In this document: positions 42,595 through 51,526 of the stretch, piece by piece
Position numbering within the stretch: the stretch's first letter is position 1
Layout: the number at the start of each line of letters is the position of its first letter
Assembly: GCA_020638285.1 (NCBI GenBank)
Contig: JACKIV010000004.1
Location: 153,498 to 217,497 of the forward strand
DNA from: Rhodospirillales bacterium
Lineage (GTDB): Bacteria; Pseudomonadota; Alphaproteobacteria; Micavibrionales; Micavibrionaceae
Length of the DNA: 64,000 bases
Direction of reading: 5' to 3'
The notes under the pieces: generated by a model
What the model saw: the letters and a program-made list of their open reading frames with translations, nothing else
Databases searched by the model: none
Told to the model about the DNA's origin: nothing
Made by a program: the position numbers and the translations under genes

Positions 42595-43086
42595 TCAGGC
42601 GGATTCGCTGATTCCCATGGACAATGCGCGTTTTGTATCGGAGCGAATCTGCCCGGCGGCGGAGTACGAGACCCGGCTCTTTTCTTCAGCAGCGCGCCGG
42701 GCGTGAGTCATGATGCGCTCACTCAGGCGGTTCATGCTCCGGCTTGAACGCTCAATGGCCATGCGATTGCGCCGGACCGTTTCGGCCATCTCGATCCGCA
42801 GGGACTCGAGCTTTGCTTTTGTAGCCGGATCAAGGGGGGTTGCGTTTTCATGTCTGGCCGCGGCAACATCCACAAGAGCGCTGTGCCAGCTTTTTGCCAT
42901 ATCTGCTTTGCGATCCTGAAGGGCGAAAAATCCGGGAATGTCTGATTGGGACAGGGCAAGCGTTTCCGTATCCAGAATCATGCGCAACTCTGCCGTCCGC
43001 TTCTCCATGGCCTGCAAAAGCGCTTTCGTGTTCGTTGCATGCGGGGTTTCCGGCGTGGCCGGGTGAGTTTTGCGTTTTGACGTCAT
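42595..43086 (-). CDS. FlgN-like flagellar chaperone (putative)
   Basis: The 163-residue protein is almost wholly helical and charged, with heptads through AMEKRTAELRMILDTETLAL and a second helix near residues 95-140. Size, predicted coiled-coil nature and placement between the rod-binding gene and fliK fit the FlgN family, which chaperones hook-filament junction proteins FlgK and FlgL. FlgN sequences are poorly conserved, so the assignment rests largely on context. Its start overlaps the rod-binding gene stop by four bases. Confidence 0.65.
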   Translation of the reverse strand: MTSKRKTHPATPETPHATNTKALLQAMEKRTAELRMILDTETLALSQSDIPGFFALQDRKADMAKSWHSALVDVAAARHENATPLDPATKAKLESLRIEMAETVRRNRMAIERSSRSMNRLSERIMTHARRAAEEKSRVSYSAAGQIRSDTKRALSMGISESA

Positions 43087-43433
43087 TGGGTTTTTCCTTC
43101 CTGCATGCGAAGCATTTCAGCCTTGACCTGATCGGCAATACCAAGCTGTCCGGTTTTTGAAATGATTTTTCCGTATTCCGAGAGCATAAGACTCTGGAAC
43201 ATTTCTTCGCCCTTGCCGCCGCCAAAGGTGGCATCGGGCTTGATCCCCTCGAACATGGGCTGGAGCATCGCGGAGACGAAGACCGCCTCAAATTCCCGCG
43301 CGGCTTCCTCAATCTTCCCGGCATTTTTTTCCTGCCCGGCGGCCCGGAGGGCCGAGACGCTTTTTTCTACTCCGGCATCCGATGTGCGGGCCAGAGACAG
43401 GGCGGTTTCAGCGGTCATGGACAAAGAAGACAT
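43083..43433 (-). CDS. FlgJ-type rod-binding protein (no muramidase domain)
   Basis: A 116-residue protein with the rod-binding domain of FlgJ: EEAAREFEAVFVSAMLQPMFEG, then FGGGKGEEMFQSLMLSEYGKIISKTG and GIADQVKAEML. The C-terminal peptidoglycan hydrolase domain of enteric FlgJ is absent, which is usual in alphaproteobacteria where a separate hydrolase opens the wall. It helps assemble the proximal rod. It follows flgI by 22 bases and overlaps the FlgN-like gene by four. Confidence 0.88.
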   Translation of the reverse strand: MSSLSMTAETALSLARTSDAGVEKSVSALRAAGQEKNAGKIEEAAREFEAVFVSAMLQPMFEGIKPDATFGGGKGEEMFQSLMLSEYGKIISKTGQLGIADQVKAEMLRMQEGKTQ

Positions 43434-43455
43434 AATCGGATCAAACCCCCCTTTC

Positions 43456-44625
43456 TTACATCGACTGGATATCGGCCTGAAGGGCGCCGGACGCCTTGAT
43501 AGCCTGTAAAATGGTGATGGTGTCGCGGGGCGACACGCCCATGCGGTTCAGGCCCGTGACGAGTTCCTCCAGCGTCACGCCGGTATCCAGAATCCCGAGT
43601 TTGACATCGTCCCCCTGATTGACAGACACATCCGTGCGCGGCACCACAACGGTCTGGCCGCCGGAGGCAAAGGGGTTGGCCTGCGAGACCTGCGCCGATT
43701 CCGAAATCTTGATGGTCAGGTTGCTCTGGGCAATGGCCACGGGTGAAATCCGGACGTCTGCACCCATAACGATCACGCCGGATTTCTCGTCAATGACGAC
43801 TTTGGCGATCTGGTCGGGTTCGACGGGGAGCTGCTCAATATCCGTAATCAGGTCAACGAGCGTTCCCTTGTACCCCGCCGGTTTCTTGAGGAGCACTGTT
43901 CCGGGGTCCGTCGCGCTGGCTGTCTCTACGGACAAAAACCCGTCGATTGCCCGCGCAATCCGGCGCGCCGTGGTGAAATCGGGGTTGCGCAGACTCAGAC
44001 GTACCTGACCCATGCTGGCCAGATTAAAGTCGATTTCCCGCTCGACAATCGCGCCATTGGCGATCCGTCCGGCGGTGGGAATGTTGCGGACCACGGTTGC
44101 GGACTCGCCCTGAACCGAGAATCCGGAAATGGTAATCGGCCCTTGCGCCACGGCATACACCACGCCGTCCGCGCCGAGCAAAGGAGTGACAAGAAGCGTC
44201 CCGCCCTGAAGGCTTTTCGCATCGCCCAGCGCCGAGACATTCACGTCAATCCGGCTTCCCTGCGTGGTAAAGGGGGGCAGGGTGGCCGTGACCATAACGG
44301 CGGCGACATTCCCCGTATTGAGGTTTTCGCCCCGGACATTGACGCCCAGCCGCTCCAGCATCGCAATCAGGCTTTGTTGCGTAAAGGGCGAATTGTTCAG
44401 CTTGTCGCCCGTGCCGTTGAGCCCTACGACAATCCCGTAACCCACCATCATGTTGTCGCGCACGCCCTCGATATTCACGATATCCTTGATGCGCGAGGTG
44501 CGGGCCTGTGCGGGAACGAGGGGCAGGAACAGGGCAGCAATCAGACACAGCGAAAGCCCAAAACTCCACGCCGCAAGGCGGCGGGGCAGGGGGGCAACAC
44601 GTGTTTTCGGCGTTTTTCCGGACAT
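43456..44625 (-). CDS. flgI: Flagellar P-ring protein FlgI
   Basis: FlgI forms the periplasmic P-ring around the rod. The start is the ATG at 44625 with GGAG nine bases upstream, giving 389 residues; the frame is open for another 119 codons but those lie across the promoter. A signal peptide ends near residue 41 (VPAQARTSRIKDI). Conserved are GVRDNMMVGYGIVVGLNGTGDKLN and the C-terminal GVSPRDTITILQAIKASGALQAD. It is first in the flgI-flgE run and is divergent from fliX. Confidence 0.96.
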   Translation of the reverse strand: MSGKTPKTRVAPLPRRLAAWSFGLSLCLIAALFLPLVPAQARTSRIKDIVNIEGVRDNMMVGYGIVVGLNGTGDKLNNSPFTQQSLIAMLERLGVNVRGENLNTGNVAAVMVTATLPPFTTQGSRIDVNVSALGDAKSLQGGTLLVTPLLGADGVVYAVAQGPITISGFSVQGESATVVRNIPTAGRIANGAIVEREIDFNLASMGQVRLSLRNPDFTTARRIARAIDGFLSVETASATDPGTVLLKKPAGYKGTLVDLITDIEQLPVEPDQIAKVVIDEKSGVIVMGADVRISPVAIAQSNLTIKISESAQVSQANPFASGGQTVVVPRTDVSVNQGDDVKLGILDTGVTLEELVTGLNRMGVSPRDTITILQAIKASGALQADIQSM

Positions 44626-44650
44626 GATAAATTTCTCCGGAAAAACACCA

Positions 44651-44666
44651 TGCGAAAATCGTGCCA
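44651..44666 (-). promoter_or_regulatory. Sigma-54-type promoter ahead of flgI
   Basis: The minus strand reads TGGCACGATTTTCGCA, one mismatch from TGGCACG-N4-TTGCA, with the essential GG and GC doublets exactly 10 bases apart. It ends 25 bases before the flgI start. FliX and FlbD govern sigma-54 flagellar promoters in Caulobacter, and fliX is the divergent neighbour, so sigma-54 control of this operon is plausible. Confidence 0.72.
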
Positions 44667-44806
44667 GAAGAAGAGGGGGAGAATGCAGGGAAAGGGATGT
44701 GTAAAAGGATGAGAAGGGAAAAACACGAAATTTCCTGCCTGCATTTTTTGCCGGGTTAGGGTACAATGAGAACGTACATCCTTCATTGCTCCGGAGTTTT
44801 TGTTTT

Positions 44807-45274
44807 ATGAAAATAGAAGGGCCTTCCGGGCCGAAATCCTCAACGCCCACGCGCCGAACCGGGAAAGCGTCCGGTTCCGGCGGGTCTTTTGACGCCCTGA
44901 TCGGCGGGGCGGACGAGGCATCCGGGGCGGCACCAGCCCAGTCCTCTTCGGCCATCGCGCGGGTAGATGCGCTTTTGACCATTCAGGCCGCCGAAGACCC
45001 GGCTCAGGGTGCCGCGCGCAAGCGCATGCGAAAGCGCTCCGAATCTGTTCTCAAGGCGCTGGATAGTATCCGCCTGTCGATGCTGGGGGGGAACCTGACG
45101 GTTGGTCATATGATCGACGTGGCGGATCTGGTCGCTGCGCACCGGGAGAAAATCGGAGACCCTCAACTGGCCGCCATTATGGATGAAATCGATTTGCGGG
45201 CGCAGGTGGAGTTGGCAAAGATGCGCAAGGCTTTGGATGAGGCCTCAGATCAGAGGCAATCGGAATGTGTATAG
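44807..45274 (+). CDS. fliX: Flagellar assembly regulator FliX
   Basis: FliX is an alphaproteobacterial protein that couples class II flagellar assembly to FlbD and sigma-54 transcription. The 155-residue product from ATG 44807 (MKIEGPSG) has a flexible low-complexity first half and the conserved helical part LKALDSIRLSMLGGNLTVGHMIDVADLV and PQLAAIMDEIDLRAQVELAKM. CCGGAG lies about ten bases upstream. Position between divergent flgI and dksA is the common alphaproteobacterial order. Confidence 0.9.
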   Translation: MKIEGPSGPKSSTPTRRTGKASGSGGSFDALIGGADEASGAAPAQSSSAIARVDALLTIQAAEDPAQGAARKRMRKRSESVLKALDSIRLSMLGGNLTVGHMIDVADLVAAHREKIGDPQLAAIMDEIDLRAQVELAKMRKALDEASDQRQSECV

Positions 45275-45285
45275 GATTTTCGGGC

Positions 45286-45314
45286 TTGCCTGATGCTCTT
45301 GCCCTCCCTATATT
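45286..45314 (+). promoter_or_regulatory. Putative promoter of dksA
   Basis: TTGCCT and TATATT are separated by 17 bases; the -10 box ends 51 bases before the dksA start, and AAGGA lies near the start codon. It begins 11 bases after the fliX stop, so dksA can be expressed apart from fliX. Confidence 0.6.
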
Positions 45315-45365
45315 CTTTCCCTGTCGCGTGGAAGTAATATCAATAATATATCAAGGAAAATCCAG

Positions 45366-45800
45366 ATGACTTCAATCAATAGTGTGATCGTCCCCCCGGA
45401 CTACGATCCGAAAAAAGACAAAAAAGACTTTATGAATCCCGTTATGCTCGCATATTTTCGCGATAAACTGATTAAGTGGCGCGAGGAGTTGCTGCGGGAA
45501 TCCTCGGAAACCATTCGAAATACGCTACAGGGGACGGAGCTGCAAAAGCCCGATCTGACCGACCGGGCATCCGAGGAAACCGACCATGCGCTGGAATTGC
45601 GGACCCGGGATCGCGAGCGCAAGCTGATTTCCAAAATCAACGAAGCCTTGATGCGGATTGATGATGGGTCTTATGGATACTGTGAGGAAACCGGCGAGCC
45701 GATCACGGTCGCCCGCCTTGATGCCCGCCCCATCGCGACCTTGAGCATCGAAGCTCAGGAACGCCACGAACGCCTCGAAAAAACCCATCGGGATGAGTAG
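45366..45800 (+). CDS. dksA: RNA polymerase-binding transcription factor DksA
   Basis: DksA enters the RNA polymerase secondary channel and works with ppGpp. The 144-residue product has the coiled-coil with the tip DLTDRASEETDHALELRTRDR and the C-terminal globule with GSYGYCEETGEPITVARLDARPIATLSIEAQ. Only the first of the four zinc-finger cysteines remains, a form I know from other alphaproteobacterial DksA proteins, so zinc is probably not bound as in E. coli. It follows fliX and precedes ileS on the same strand. Confidence 0.96.
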   Translation: MTSINSVIVPPDYDPKKDKKDFMNPVMLAYFRDKLIKWREELLRESSETIRNTLQGTELQKPDLTDRASEETDHALELRTRDRERKLISKINEALMRIDDGSYGYCEETGEPITVARLDARPIATLSIEAQERHERLEKTHRDE

Positions 45801-45891
45801 AATTTTGGCATTGTGCCTCTTGCCTTTTTTCTTGTTCTTTTCGGGGGAGTCCTTATAAATCGTAGGGAAACCGACTGGAAAGAGGCGCGTC

Positions 45892-48800
45892 ATGACCCAG
45901 AGTAAAAATAATTCGCAATCTTCATCTGACGGGGCGGATCTCTATAAGTCCACGGTTTTCCTTCCGAAGACCGAATTTCCGATGCGCGGCGAGTTGCCGA
46001 AGAAGGAGCCGGAAATCCTGAAAAAATGGCAGGATATGGATCTGTATGCTGCCTTGCGCCGGAACTCTTCGGGTCGGGAGAAATTCATTTTGCATGACGG
46101 GCCGCCTTATGCCAACGGAGATATCCATATCGGCCATGCGGTCAACAAAATCCTCAAGGACGTCATCAACCGGGCGTGGCAGATGAGCGGGCGCGACGCG
46201 CCGTACGTGCCGGGGTGGGATTGTCATGGTCTCCCGATTGAGTGGAAAATCGAGGAGAAATACCGCGCCAAAGGGACGGACAAGGACTCGGTTGATCCTC
46301 TGGCGTTCCGCGCCGAGTGTCGGGCTTTTGCGGCCGGGTGGGTAGAGGCCCAAACAGCGCAGTTCCAGCGTCTGGGCGTAACGGGGGACTGGAAAACGCC
46401 CTATCTGACCATGACCAGACCTGCCGAAGGCGCGATCGTTCGGGAAATTCATAAATTCCTCAGCAATGGCCTTTTGTACAAGGGTGTCAAGCCCGTCATG
46501 TGGTCTACGGTGGAAAAAACCGCTCTGGCCGAGGCCGAGGTCGAATATCACGAGCATAAATCCACGGCGATCTGGGTGAAGTTTCCGATTGTCAAGGCCG
46601 CCGATCCGGACCTTGTCGGCGCGAATATCGTCATCTGGACGACCACGCCCTGGACCATCCCCGGCAACCGCGCCATCGCGTTCGGGCAGGGTATTCAATA
46701 TGGCGTGTTCAAGGTCACGAAGTGGAAGGAACCGTCCGAAGGAAAATCGGTCGGCGAACGCCTGATCGTCGCGCTGTCTCTGGCCGAGTCCGTGAAGGAA
46801 AAGGCGGGGATTGAGGAGTGGACGCCAGACTACTATGACGGTTTTCTGGGTGGCTTGGTCTGTCACCACCCTTTGCGCGGCATCGGCTATGATTTCGATG
46901 TTCACGTTCTGGATGCCGATTTCGTCGCCGAGGACACCGGAACCGGATTCGTTCACATTGCGCCGGGACATGGGCAAGATGACTATGATTTAATTCGGGG
47001 TTACAATCTTAATTGCCGTGCTGAACTCTATGGCCCTCAGATGGATGCAGAGGGAAGACTCGCGCTCTCAGAACCCGCCCATCCCGAAAACATCATCCCC
47101 ATCGAATCCGCGATCGACGGCGAGGGGTACTACACGGATAAACATCCGGCCTTTGCGGGCAAGCAGGTTTTTGCAAACGAGCTGTTCAAGGCTCCGGACC
47201 GCGACGCCAATATCGCGGTCTTGAAGGCTCTGGCCGAGTCCGGGGCTTTGCTGGCCAAGCAGTCCTTTCGCCATGACTACCCGCATTCGTGGCGCTCGAA
47301 AGCTCCGGTCGTTTTCCGCACGACACCCCAGTGGTTTATTGCGATGGATTGGATACCCAGTTCGGCACCGGCTCCTGCTGGGAAGATGGAGAGAAGTCAG
47401 ACCTTACGGGAACGCGCACTCTCATCCATCTCTCAAACCAACTGGTTCCCCGCCCAGGGTAAAAACCGCATCCGGTCGATGGTGGAGGGGCGCCCCGACT
47501 GGTGCATTTCGCGCCAGCGCGCCTGGGGCGTGCCGATTGCCATTTTTGTCGATAAGAAAACCGGGGAGCCCTTGCGGGATGAATCCGTTCTAAGCCGCAT
47601 TCAGGCGATTTTTAAAGAGGAAGGATCGGATTCGTGGTGGGCGCGTCCGGCCAGCGATTTTCTGGGCAAGCTTAACCCCGAGGATTACGAACAGGTTTTC
47701 GATATTGTTGATGTGTGGTTCGAATCCGGTGCGACGCATGCGTTCGTTCTTGAGGAGCGGATGGAATTGTGTTCTCCCGCCGATCTGTATCTGGAAGGGT
47801 CCGACCAGCATCGCGGATGGTTTCAGTCCTCGCTGCTCGAATCCTGCGGCACACGCGGGGACGCGCCGTTCAAAAACGTCCTGACCCACGGGTTCGTTCT
47901 GGACGACAAGGGACATAAAATGTCCAAGTCGCTTGGCAATGTCGTTGATCCCCTTGAAACCATGAAAGAACACGGTGCGGATATTCTGCGCTTGTGGACG
48001 ATGACAGTCGATTACGCCGAAGATTTGCGTCTGGGAAAGTCCACTTTCAAGGGCGTTGGTGACGTCTATCGCCGAATCCGGAACACATTTCGTTTTCTGC
48101 TCGGCGCGCTGGAGGGGTTTACGGAGGCCGAACGGGTGCCGCTGACGACGAAGGGGGATTTACAGAAAGCCCCGGAGCTTGAGCGCTATATGCTCGAACG
48201 GCTTGCGTTTTTGGGGCGTGACGTCATCCCAAATCACATCAAGCTGTTTGAATTTAACAAGCTTGTCAGTGTCTTGCACGATTTCTGTAACAATGACCTG
48301 TCGTCGTTCTATTTCGACATTCGCAAGGATCGCCTGTATTGCGACACGCCCGGCCTGTTCGAGCGGCGGGCGACGCGAACCGTCATGGCGCATATTTTTG
48401 AACATCTCGTGACGTGGTTCGCACCGATTTTGCCCTTTACCACCGAAGAAGCGTGGAGCCACCGCCCGCCCGGTGTGTTCGAAGAAGCCGAAAGCGTGCA
48501 TCTGAAGACATTTCCGGAAACGCCAAAGGTTTGGTCGGAAGAAAAATCGGACGATCCGCTGTTCCAGAAGTGGGGCGCGATCAAGTCCGTCCGGGCCGTT
48601 GTTCTGGGTGCGCTGGAAATCAGGCGTCAGGATAAAACCATTGGTTCATCTCTGGAGGCCGCTCCCGTGATTTACGTCGGGGAAGAAGTCTGGTGGAAAA
48701 GCCTTTCGGGGCTGGATATGGCCGAGTTGTGCATCACCTCAGGGGTGCAGATTCGCAGGGAGGCTCCGCCCGAAGAGGCGTTCGTTTTGCCGGGTGTCTC

Positions 48801-48957
48801 CGGTGTCGGCGTGGTGTTCGAGAAGGCCTTGGGCGAAAAATGCGTGCGGTGCTGGAAAGTCCTGCCCGAAGTGGGATTGGACCCGGAGCATTCCGATATC
48901 TGTCCCCGCTGCGCCGACGCGGTCCGGACGCACGCGAAAGACGAAAAGGCGGCGTAA
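45892..48957 (+). CDS. ileS: Isoleucine--tRNA ligase
   Basis: The 1021-residue class I synthetase has the HIGH motif in GDIHIGHAVNKILKD near residue 80, the editing (CP1) domain with WTTTPWTIPGNRAIAF, KMSKSLGN near 676, and a C-terminal zinc finger CVRCWK...CPRC near 983. It is the bacterial type with zinc finger, hence likely sensitive to mupirocin; it is longer than the 938-residue E. coli enzyme because of insertions in CP1 and before the KMSKS domain. lspA follows, as in many proteobacteria. Confidence 0.98.
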   Translation: MTQSKNNSQSSSDGADLYKSTVFLPKTEFPMRGELPKKEPEILKKWQDMDLYAALRRNSSGREKFILHDGPPYANGDIHIGHAVNKILKDVINRAWQMSGRDAPYVPGWDCHGLPIEWKIEEKYRAKGTDKDSVDPLAFRAECRAFAAGWVEAQTAQFQRLGVTGDWKTPYLTMTRPAEGAIVREIHKFLSNGLLYKGVKPVMWSTVEKTALAEAEVEYHEHKSTAIWVKFPIVKAADPDLVGANIVIWTTTPWTIPGNRAIAFGQGIQYGVFKVTKWKEPSEGKSVGERLIVALSLAESVKEKAGIEEWTPDYYDGFLGGLVCHHPLRGIGYDFDVHVLDADFVAEDTGTGFVHIAPGHGQDDYDLIRGYNLNCRAELYGPQMDAEGRLALSEPAHPENIIPIESAIDGEGYYTDKHPAFAGKQVFANELFKAPDRDANIAVLKALAESGALLAKQSFRHDYPHSWRSKAPVVFRTTPQWFIAMDWIPSSAPAPAGKMERSQTLRERALSSISQTNWFPAQGKNRIRSMVEGRPDWCISRQRAWGVPIAIFVDKKTGEPLRDESVLSRIQAIFKEEGSDSWWARPASDFLGKLNPEDYEQVFDIVDVWFESGATHAFVLEERMELCSPADLYLEGSDQHRGWFQSSLLESCGTRGDAPFKNVLTHGFVLDDKGHKMSKSLGNVVDPLETMKEHGADILRLWTMTVDYAEDLRLGKSTFKGVGDVYRRIRNTFRFLLGALEGFTEAERVPLTTKGDLQKAPELERYMLERLAFLGRDVIPNHIKLFEFNKLVSVLHDFCNNDLSSFYFDIRKDRLYCDTPGLFERRATRTVMAHIFEHLVTWFAPILPFTTEEAWSHRPPGVFEEAESVHLKTFPETPKVWSEEKSDDPLFQKWGAIKSVRAVVLGALEIRRQDKTIGSSLEAAPVIYVGEEVWWKSLSGLDMAELCITSGVQIRREAPPEEAFVLPGVSGVGVVFEKALGEKCVRCWKVLPEVGLDPEHSDICPRCADAVRTHAKDEKAA

Positions 48958-49047
48958 AGTCTTCTTTTTTCGCCTTTGTAAAAATCCTCGTGGAAATCCT
49001 GTCTTCTCCCCTTGGCGGGCGGAGAAAAAGCCTATATCAATGGGGCG

Positions 49048-49638
49048 ATGGCCGTTGATAAATCCAGTCCTGCTGCATGTGTGCGCCCCGCCTTGATGCG
49101 TCTGGTGGCGCTTTCGGTTGCCCTTGATATTGTCATCGCGGATCAGGTCAGCAAATGGGCCGTTCTGGAGTGGATCGTGCGTCCTGCGGCGGGGGCGGGG
49201 GAGTCTCTGGGGATTTTCGAATGGCTTTTGTCGTCCGAACGTCTCCCCTATGTCCGGGTTGAGGTCTTGCCGTTTTTCAATATCGTCATGGTGTGGAATC
49301 AGGGGGTCAGTTTCGGGATGCTGGGTGGGGGAGTTGCTCCCGCTGCTCTTGTCGGTCTGGCTTTGTTGATTACCGGAGTTTTCGGTGTGTGGCTAACGCG
49401 CACCACGCGCTGGGTGGATGCGCTGGCGTGCGCCCTCGTTATTGGAGGGGCGGTAGGAAATATCGTGGATCGTCTACGATTTGGGGCGGTCGCTGATTTT
49501 CTTGACATTCATGTGGCGGGATATCACTGGCCTGCCTTTAATCTGGCGGATTCGTGCATTACGCTCGGGATCCTTGTGGTTCTTTTTGACGCTCTGTTCC
49601 TTGCGCCGGGGCGGGGCAGACGAGAGGTGGTTTCATGA
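49048..49638 (+). CDS. lspA: Prolipoprotein signal peptidase II
   Basis: LspA cleaves the signal peptide of lipid-modified prolipoproteins. The 196-residue protein from ATG 49048 has four hydrophobic helices, the substrate-binding VWNQGVSFGML, and both catalytic aspartates in GGAVGNIVDRLRFGAVADFLD and FNLADSCI. An insertion of about 20 residues after the first helix is present. The stop overlaps the lipoprotein gene by four bases, pairing the peptidase with one of its own likely substrates. Confidence 0.94.
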   Translation: MAVDKSSPAACVRPALMRLVALSVALDIVIADQVSKWAVLEWIVRPAAGAGESLGIFEWLLSSERLPYVRVEVLPFFNIVMVWNQGVSFGMLGGGVAPAALVGLALLITGVFGVWLTRTTRWVDALACALVIGGAVGNIVDRLRFGAVADFLDIHVAGYHWPAFNLADSCITLGILVVLFDALFLAPGRGRREVVS

Positions 49639-50114
49639 AAAACCCTGTGATTTACGCTCTTCTTTCTCTTCTTGTTCTGGCCGGATGTTCGGGGGCCAGG
49701 GATCGTCTGGGTCTGTCCAAGGCTACGCCGGATGAATTCGCAGTGGTTCGCCGGGCGCCGCTGGAAATGCCTCCCGATTACGCCTTGCGTCCTCCTCGTC
49801 CCGGCGCGCCAAGGCCGCAGGAACAGACTGCGGTGGATGCGGCGCGTGCAGCGGTTCTGGGTCGAACTGATAGATCCGGAGGAGCGAGCGCCGCAGAATC
49901 GGACCTGATTCGTACGACAGGCGCGACAAATGTTCCGTCGAATATTCGCGCGAAGGTGGATGCAGAAGCATCTGAGGATTCGGATGGCGATGTCTCCGTT
50001 CTTAAGAAAATTGCCGGAATCGGTGGGGACCCGGCACCAGAAGGCAAGGCGATCGACCCGGTTGCCGAAGCCGCTCGCCTGAAAGCCCAAAAAGCAGCGG
50101 AGGCAAAAAAGTGA
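49635..50114 (+). CDS. DUF3035 lipoprotein
   Basis: A 159-residue predicted lipoprotein. The signal peptide ends in the lipobox LAGC (cysteine near residue 18). The mature start DRLGLSKATPDEFAVVRRAPLEMPPDYALRPPRPGAPRPQE is the DUF3035 signature; the rest is A-, D- and K-rich and disordered. Function is unknown, but the family commonly stands with lspA and M16 peptidase genes in alphaproteobacteria. It overlaps both neighbours by four bases. Confidence 0.9.
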   Translation: MKNPVIYALLSLLVLAGCSGARDRLGLSKATPDEFAVVRRAPLEMPPDYALRPPRPGAPRPQEQTAVDAARAAVLGRTDRSGGASAAESDLIRTTGATNVPSNIRAKVDAEASEDSDGDVSVLKKIAGIGGDPAPEGKAIDPVAEAARLKAQKAAEAKK

Positions 50115-51526
50115 GGCGATTGCATTTTGTTTTTATTGGTTTTTTGGCCTGTCTGTCCTTCATCCTTCCGGCTTACGCTCTTTCGGAAAAAACACAGGCT
50201 ATCCCCGTTGTTTCACCGGTTTCAGCCCCTCCTGAAAAAGTGTTTAATGCGGAGGGGTTTACGCTTGAAAACGGGATGCAGGTTGTCGTTATACCGAACG
50301 ATCGTGCGCCGGTGGTGACCAGCATGGTCTGGATCAAGGCCGGATCGGCGGATGAGCCATGGGGCCGTTCCGGAAGCGCTCATTTTTTTGAACATCTGAT
50401 GTTCAAGGGCACGCCTTCGGTGGGACCTGGCGAATTTTCAAAAACCGTCCGGGCGCTGGGCGGGAATGACAACGCCTTTACGTCTTATGACTATACCGCC
50501 TATTTTGAGACGGTTTCTGTCGAGCATCTGGAAAAAATCATGGCGATGGATGCGGACCGGATGCAAAATCTGGCGCCGCCGCCCGATCATTTTGATTCCG
50601 AACGCAAAGTCATTCTGGAGGAGCGGCGGGAGAGGACAGACAACGACCCGGCGGCGAAGTTTGGCGAGCAGCTTCGCGCGGCACTCTATGTCAATCATCC
50701 CTATGGTCGTCCGGTGATTGGCTGGCTTTCGGAAATGGAAAAGCTCAATTGGACAACGGCAAAGAAATTTTATGATAAGTTTTACGCTCCGAACAATGCG
50801 ATTCTTGTCGTGTCCGGCGACATGACTGCGGAACGTCTGCGGCCTTTGGTGGAAAAGACGTACGGTGCCTTGCCGCCCTTGAAGAAAGCGCCCTCGCGCA
50901 AGCGTCCGGAGGTGCCGCCTTTGATGGGCGCGCAGCTTCTGACCTATCGTGATCCTGCGATCCGCCAACCGGTCTTGCAGCGCCTCTATCGTGTGCCATC
51001 ATGGCGTCAAAGCAAGCAGGAATCCCTGGCTTTGGAGGTTCTGGAAGAAATTCTAAGTGGCGGGCCGTCCACGCGGCTTTACAAGGCTCTGGCCGTGGAC
51101 AGCAAAAAAGTCAGCAGCGTTTCGTTTTCCTATGATGCGCAGCGATGGGATCATTCGGAATCCCGGTTTTCTGCTGCGGCCTTGCCCGGCGTGAAGCTGG
51201 AAGAGATCGATGCAGCCATTGATGCTGTTTTGCGCGCCCTTATTAAAACAGGGGTTCATGCCGACGAATTGCGCGCGGCAAAGGACTCGTTGAAGGATGG
51301 AGCCGTCTACGCCCGAGATTCTCTGACCGGTCCGGCCATGATCGTGGGGCAGGCACTGGCCACGGGGGCGAGTCTGGAGGATGTGGAAACATGGCCCGCC
51401 CAGATCGAAAGTGTAACGGCAGCGCAGGTTCAGGATGTGGCAAAAAAATATTTCAATCCTGACGATCCGTTCCTGCCGATGCATGTGACGGGATACTTGA
51501 TGCCGGTTCCGGGGGAAGTCAAATGA
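50111..51526 (+). CDS. M16 zinc peptidase (active subunit)
   Basis: The 471-residue protein starts at a GTG overlapping the preceding stop (GTGA). Residues 1-24 form a signal peptide. The inverted zinc motif HFFEH lies near residue 91 (SAHFFEHLMFKGT), with the downstream glutamate in VILEERRERTDND. This is the catalytic half of a pitrilysin/processing-peptidase-like pair in the periplasm or membrane, with the inactive half encoded next. Substrates are unknown. Confidence 0.92.
   Translation: MRRLHFVFIGFLACLSFILPAYALSEKTQAIPVVSPVSAPPEKVFNAEGFTLENGMQVVVIPNDRAPVVTSMVWIKAGSADEPWGRSGSAHFFEHLMFKGTPSVGPGEFSKTVRALGGNDNAFTSYDYTAYFETVSVEHLEKIMAMDADRMQNLAPPPDHFDSERKVILEERRERTDNDPAAKFGEQLRAALYVNHPYGRPVIGWLSEMEKLNWTTAKKFYDKFYAPNNAILVVSGDMTAERLRPLVEKTYGALPPLKKAPSRKRPEVPPLMGAQLLTYRDPAIRQPVLQRLYRVPSWRQSKQESLALEVLEEILSGGPSTRLYKALAVDSKKVSSVSFSYDAQRWDHSESRFSAAALPGVKLEEIDAAIDAVLRALIKTGVHADELRAAKDSLKDGAVYARDSLTGPAMIVGQALATGASLEDVETWPAQIESVTAAQVQDVAKKYFNPDDPFLPMHVTGYLMPVPGEVK

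Noticed and set aside
44690..44806. A sigma-54 box ahead of fliX (TGCCTGC...TTTGC region)
   Set aside because: The GG doublet is missing and the -12 element is out of register by one base.
44626..44982. Extended flgI N-terminus
   Set aside because: The extension would place the signal peptide deep inside the protein and covers the sigma-54 box; the ATG at 44625 has a good ribosome site.
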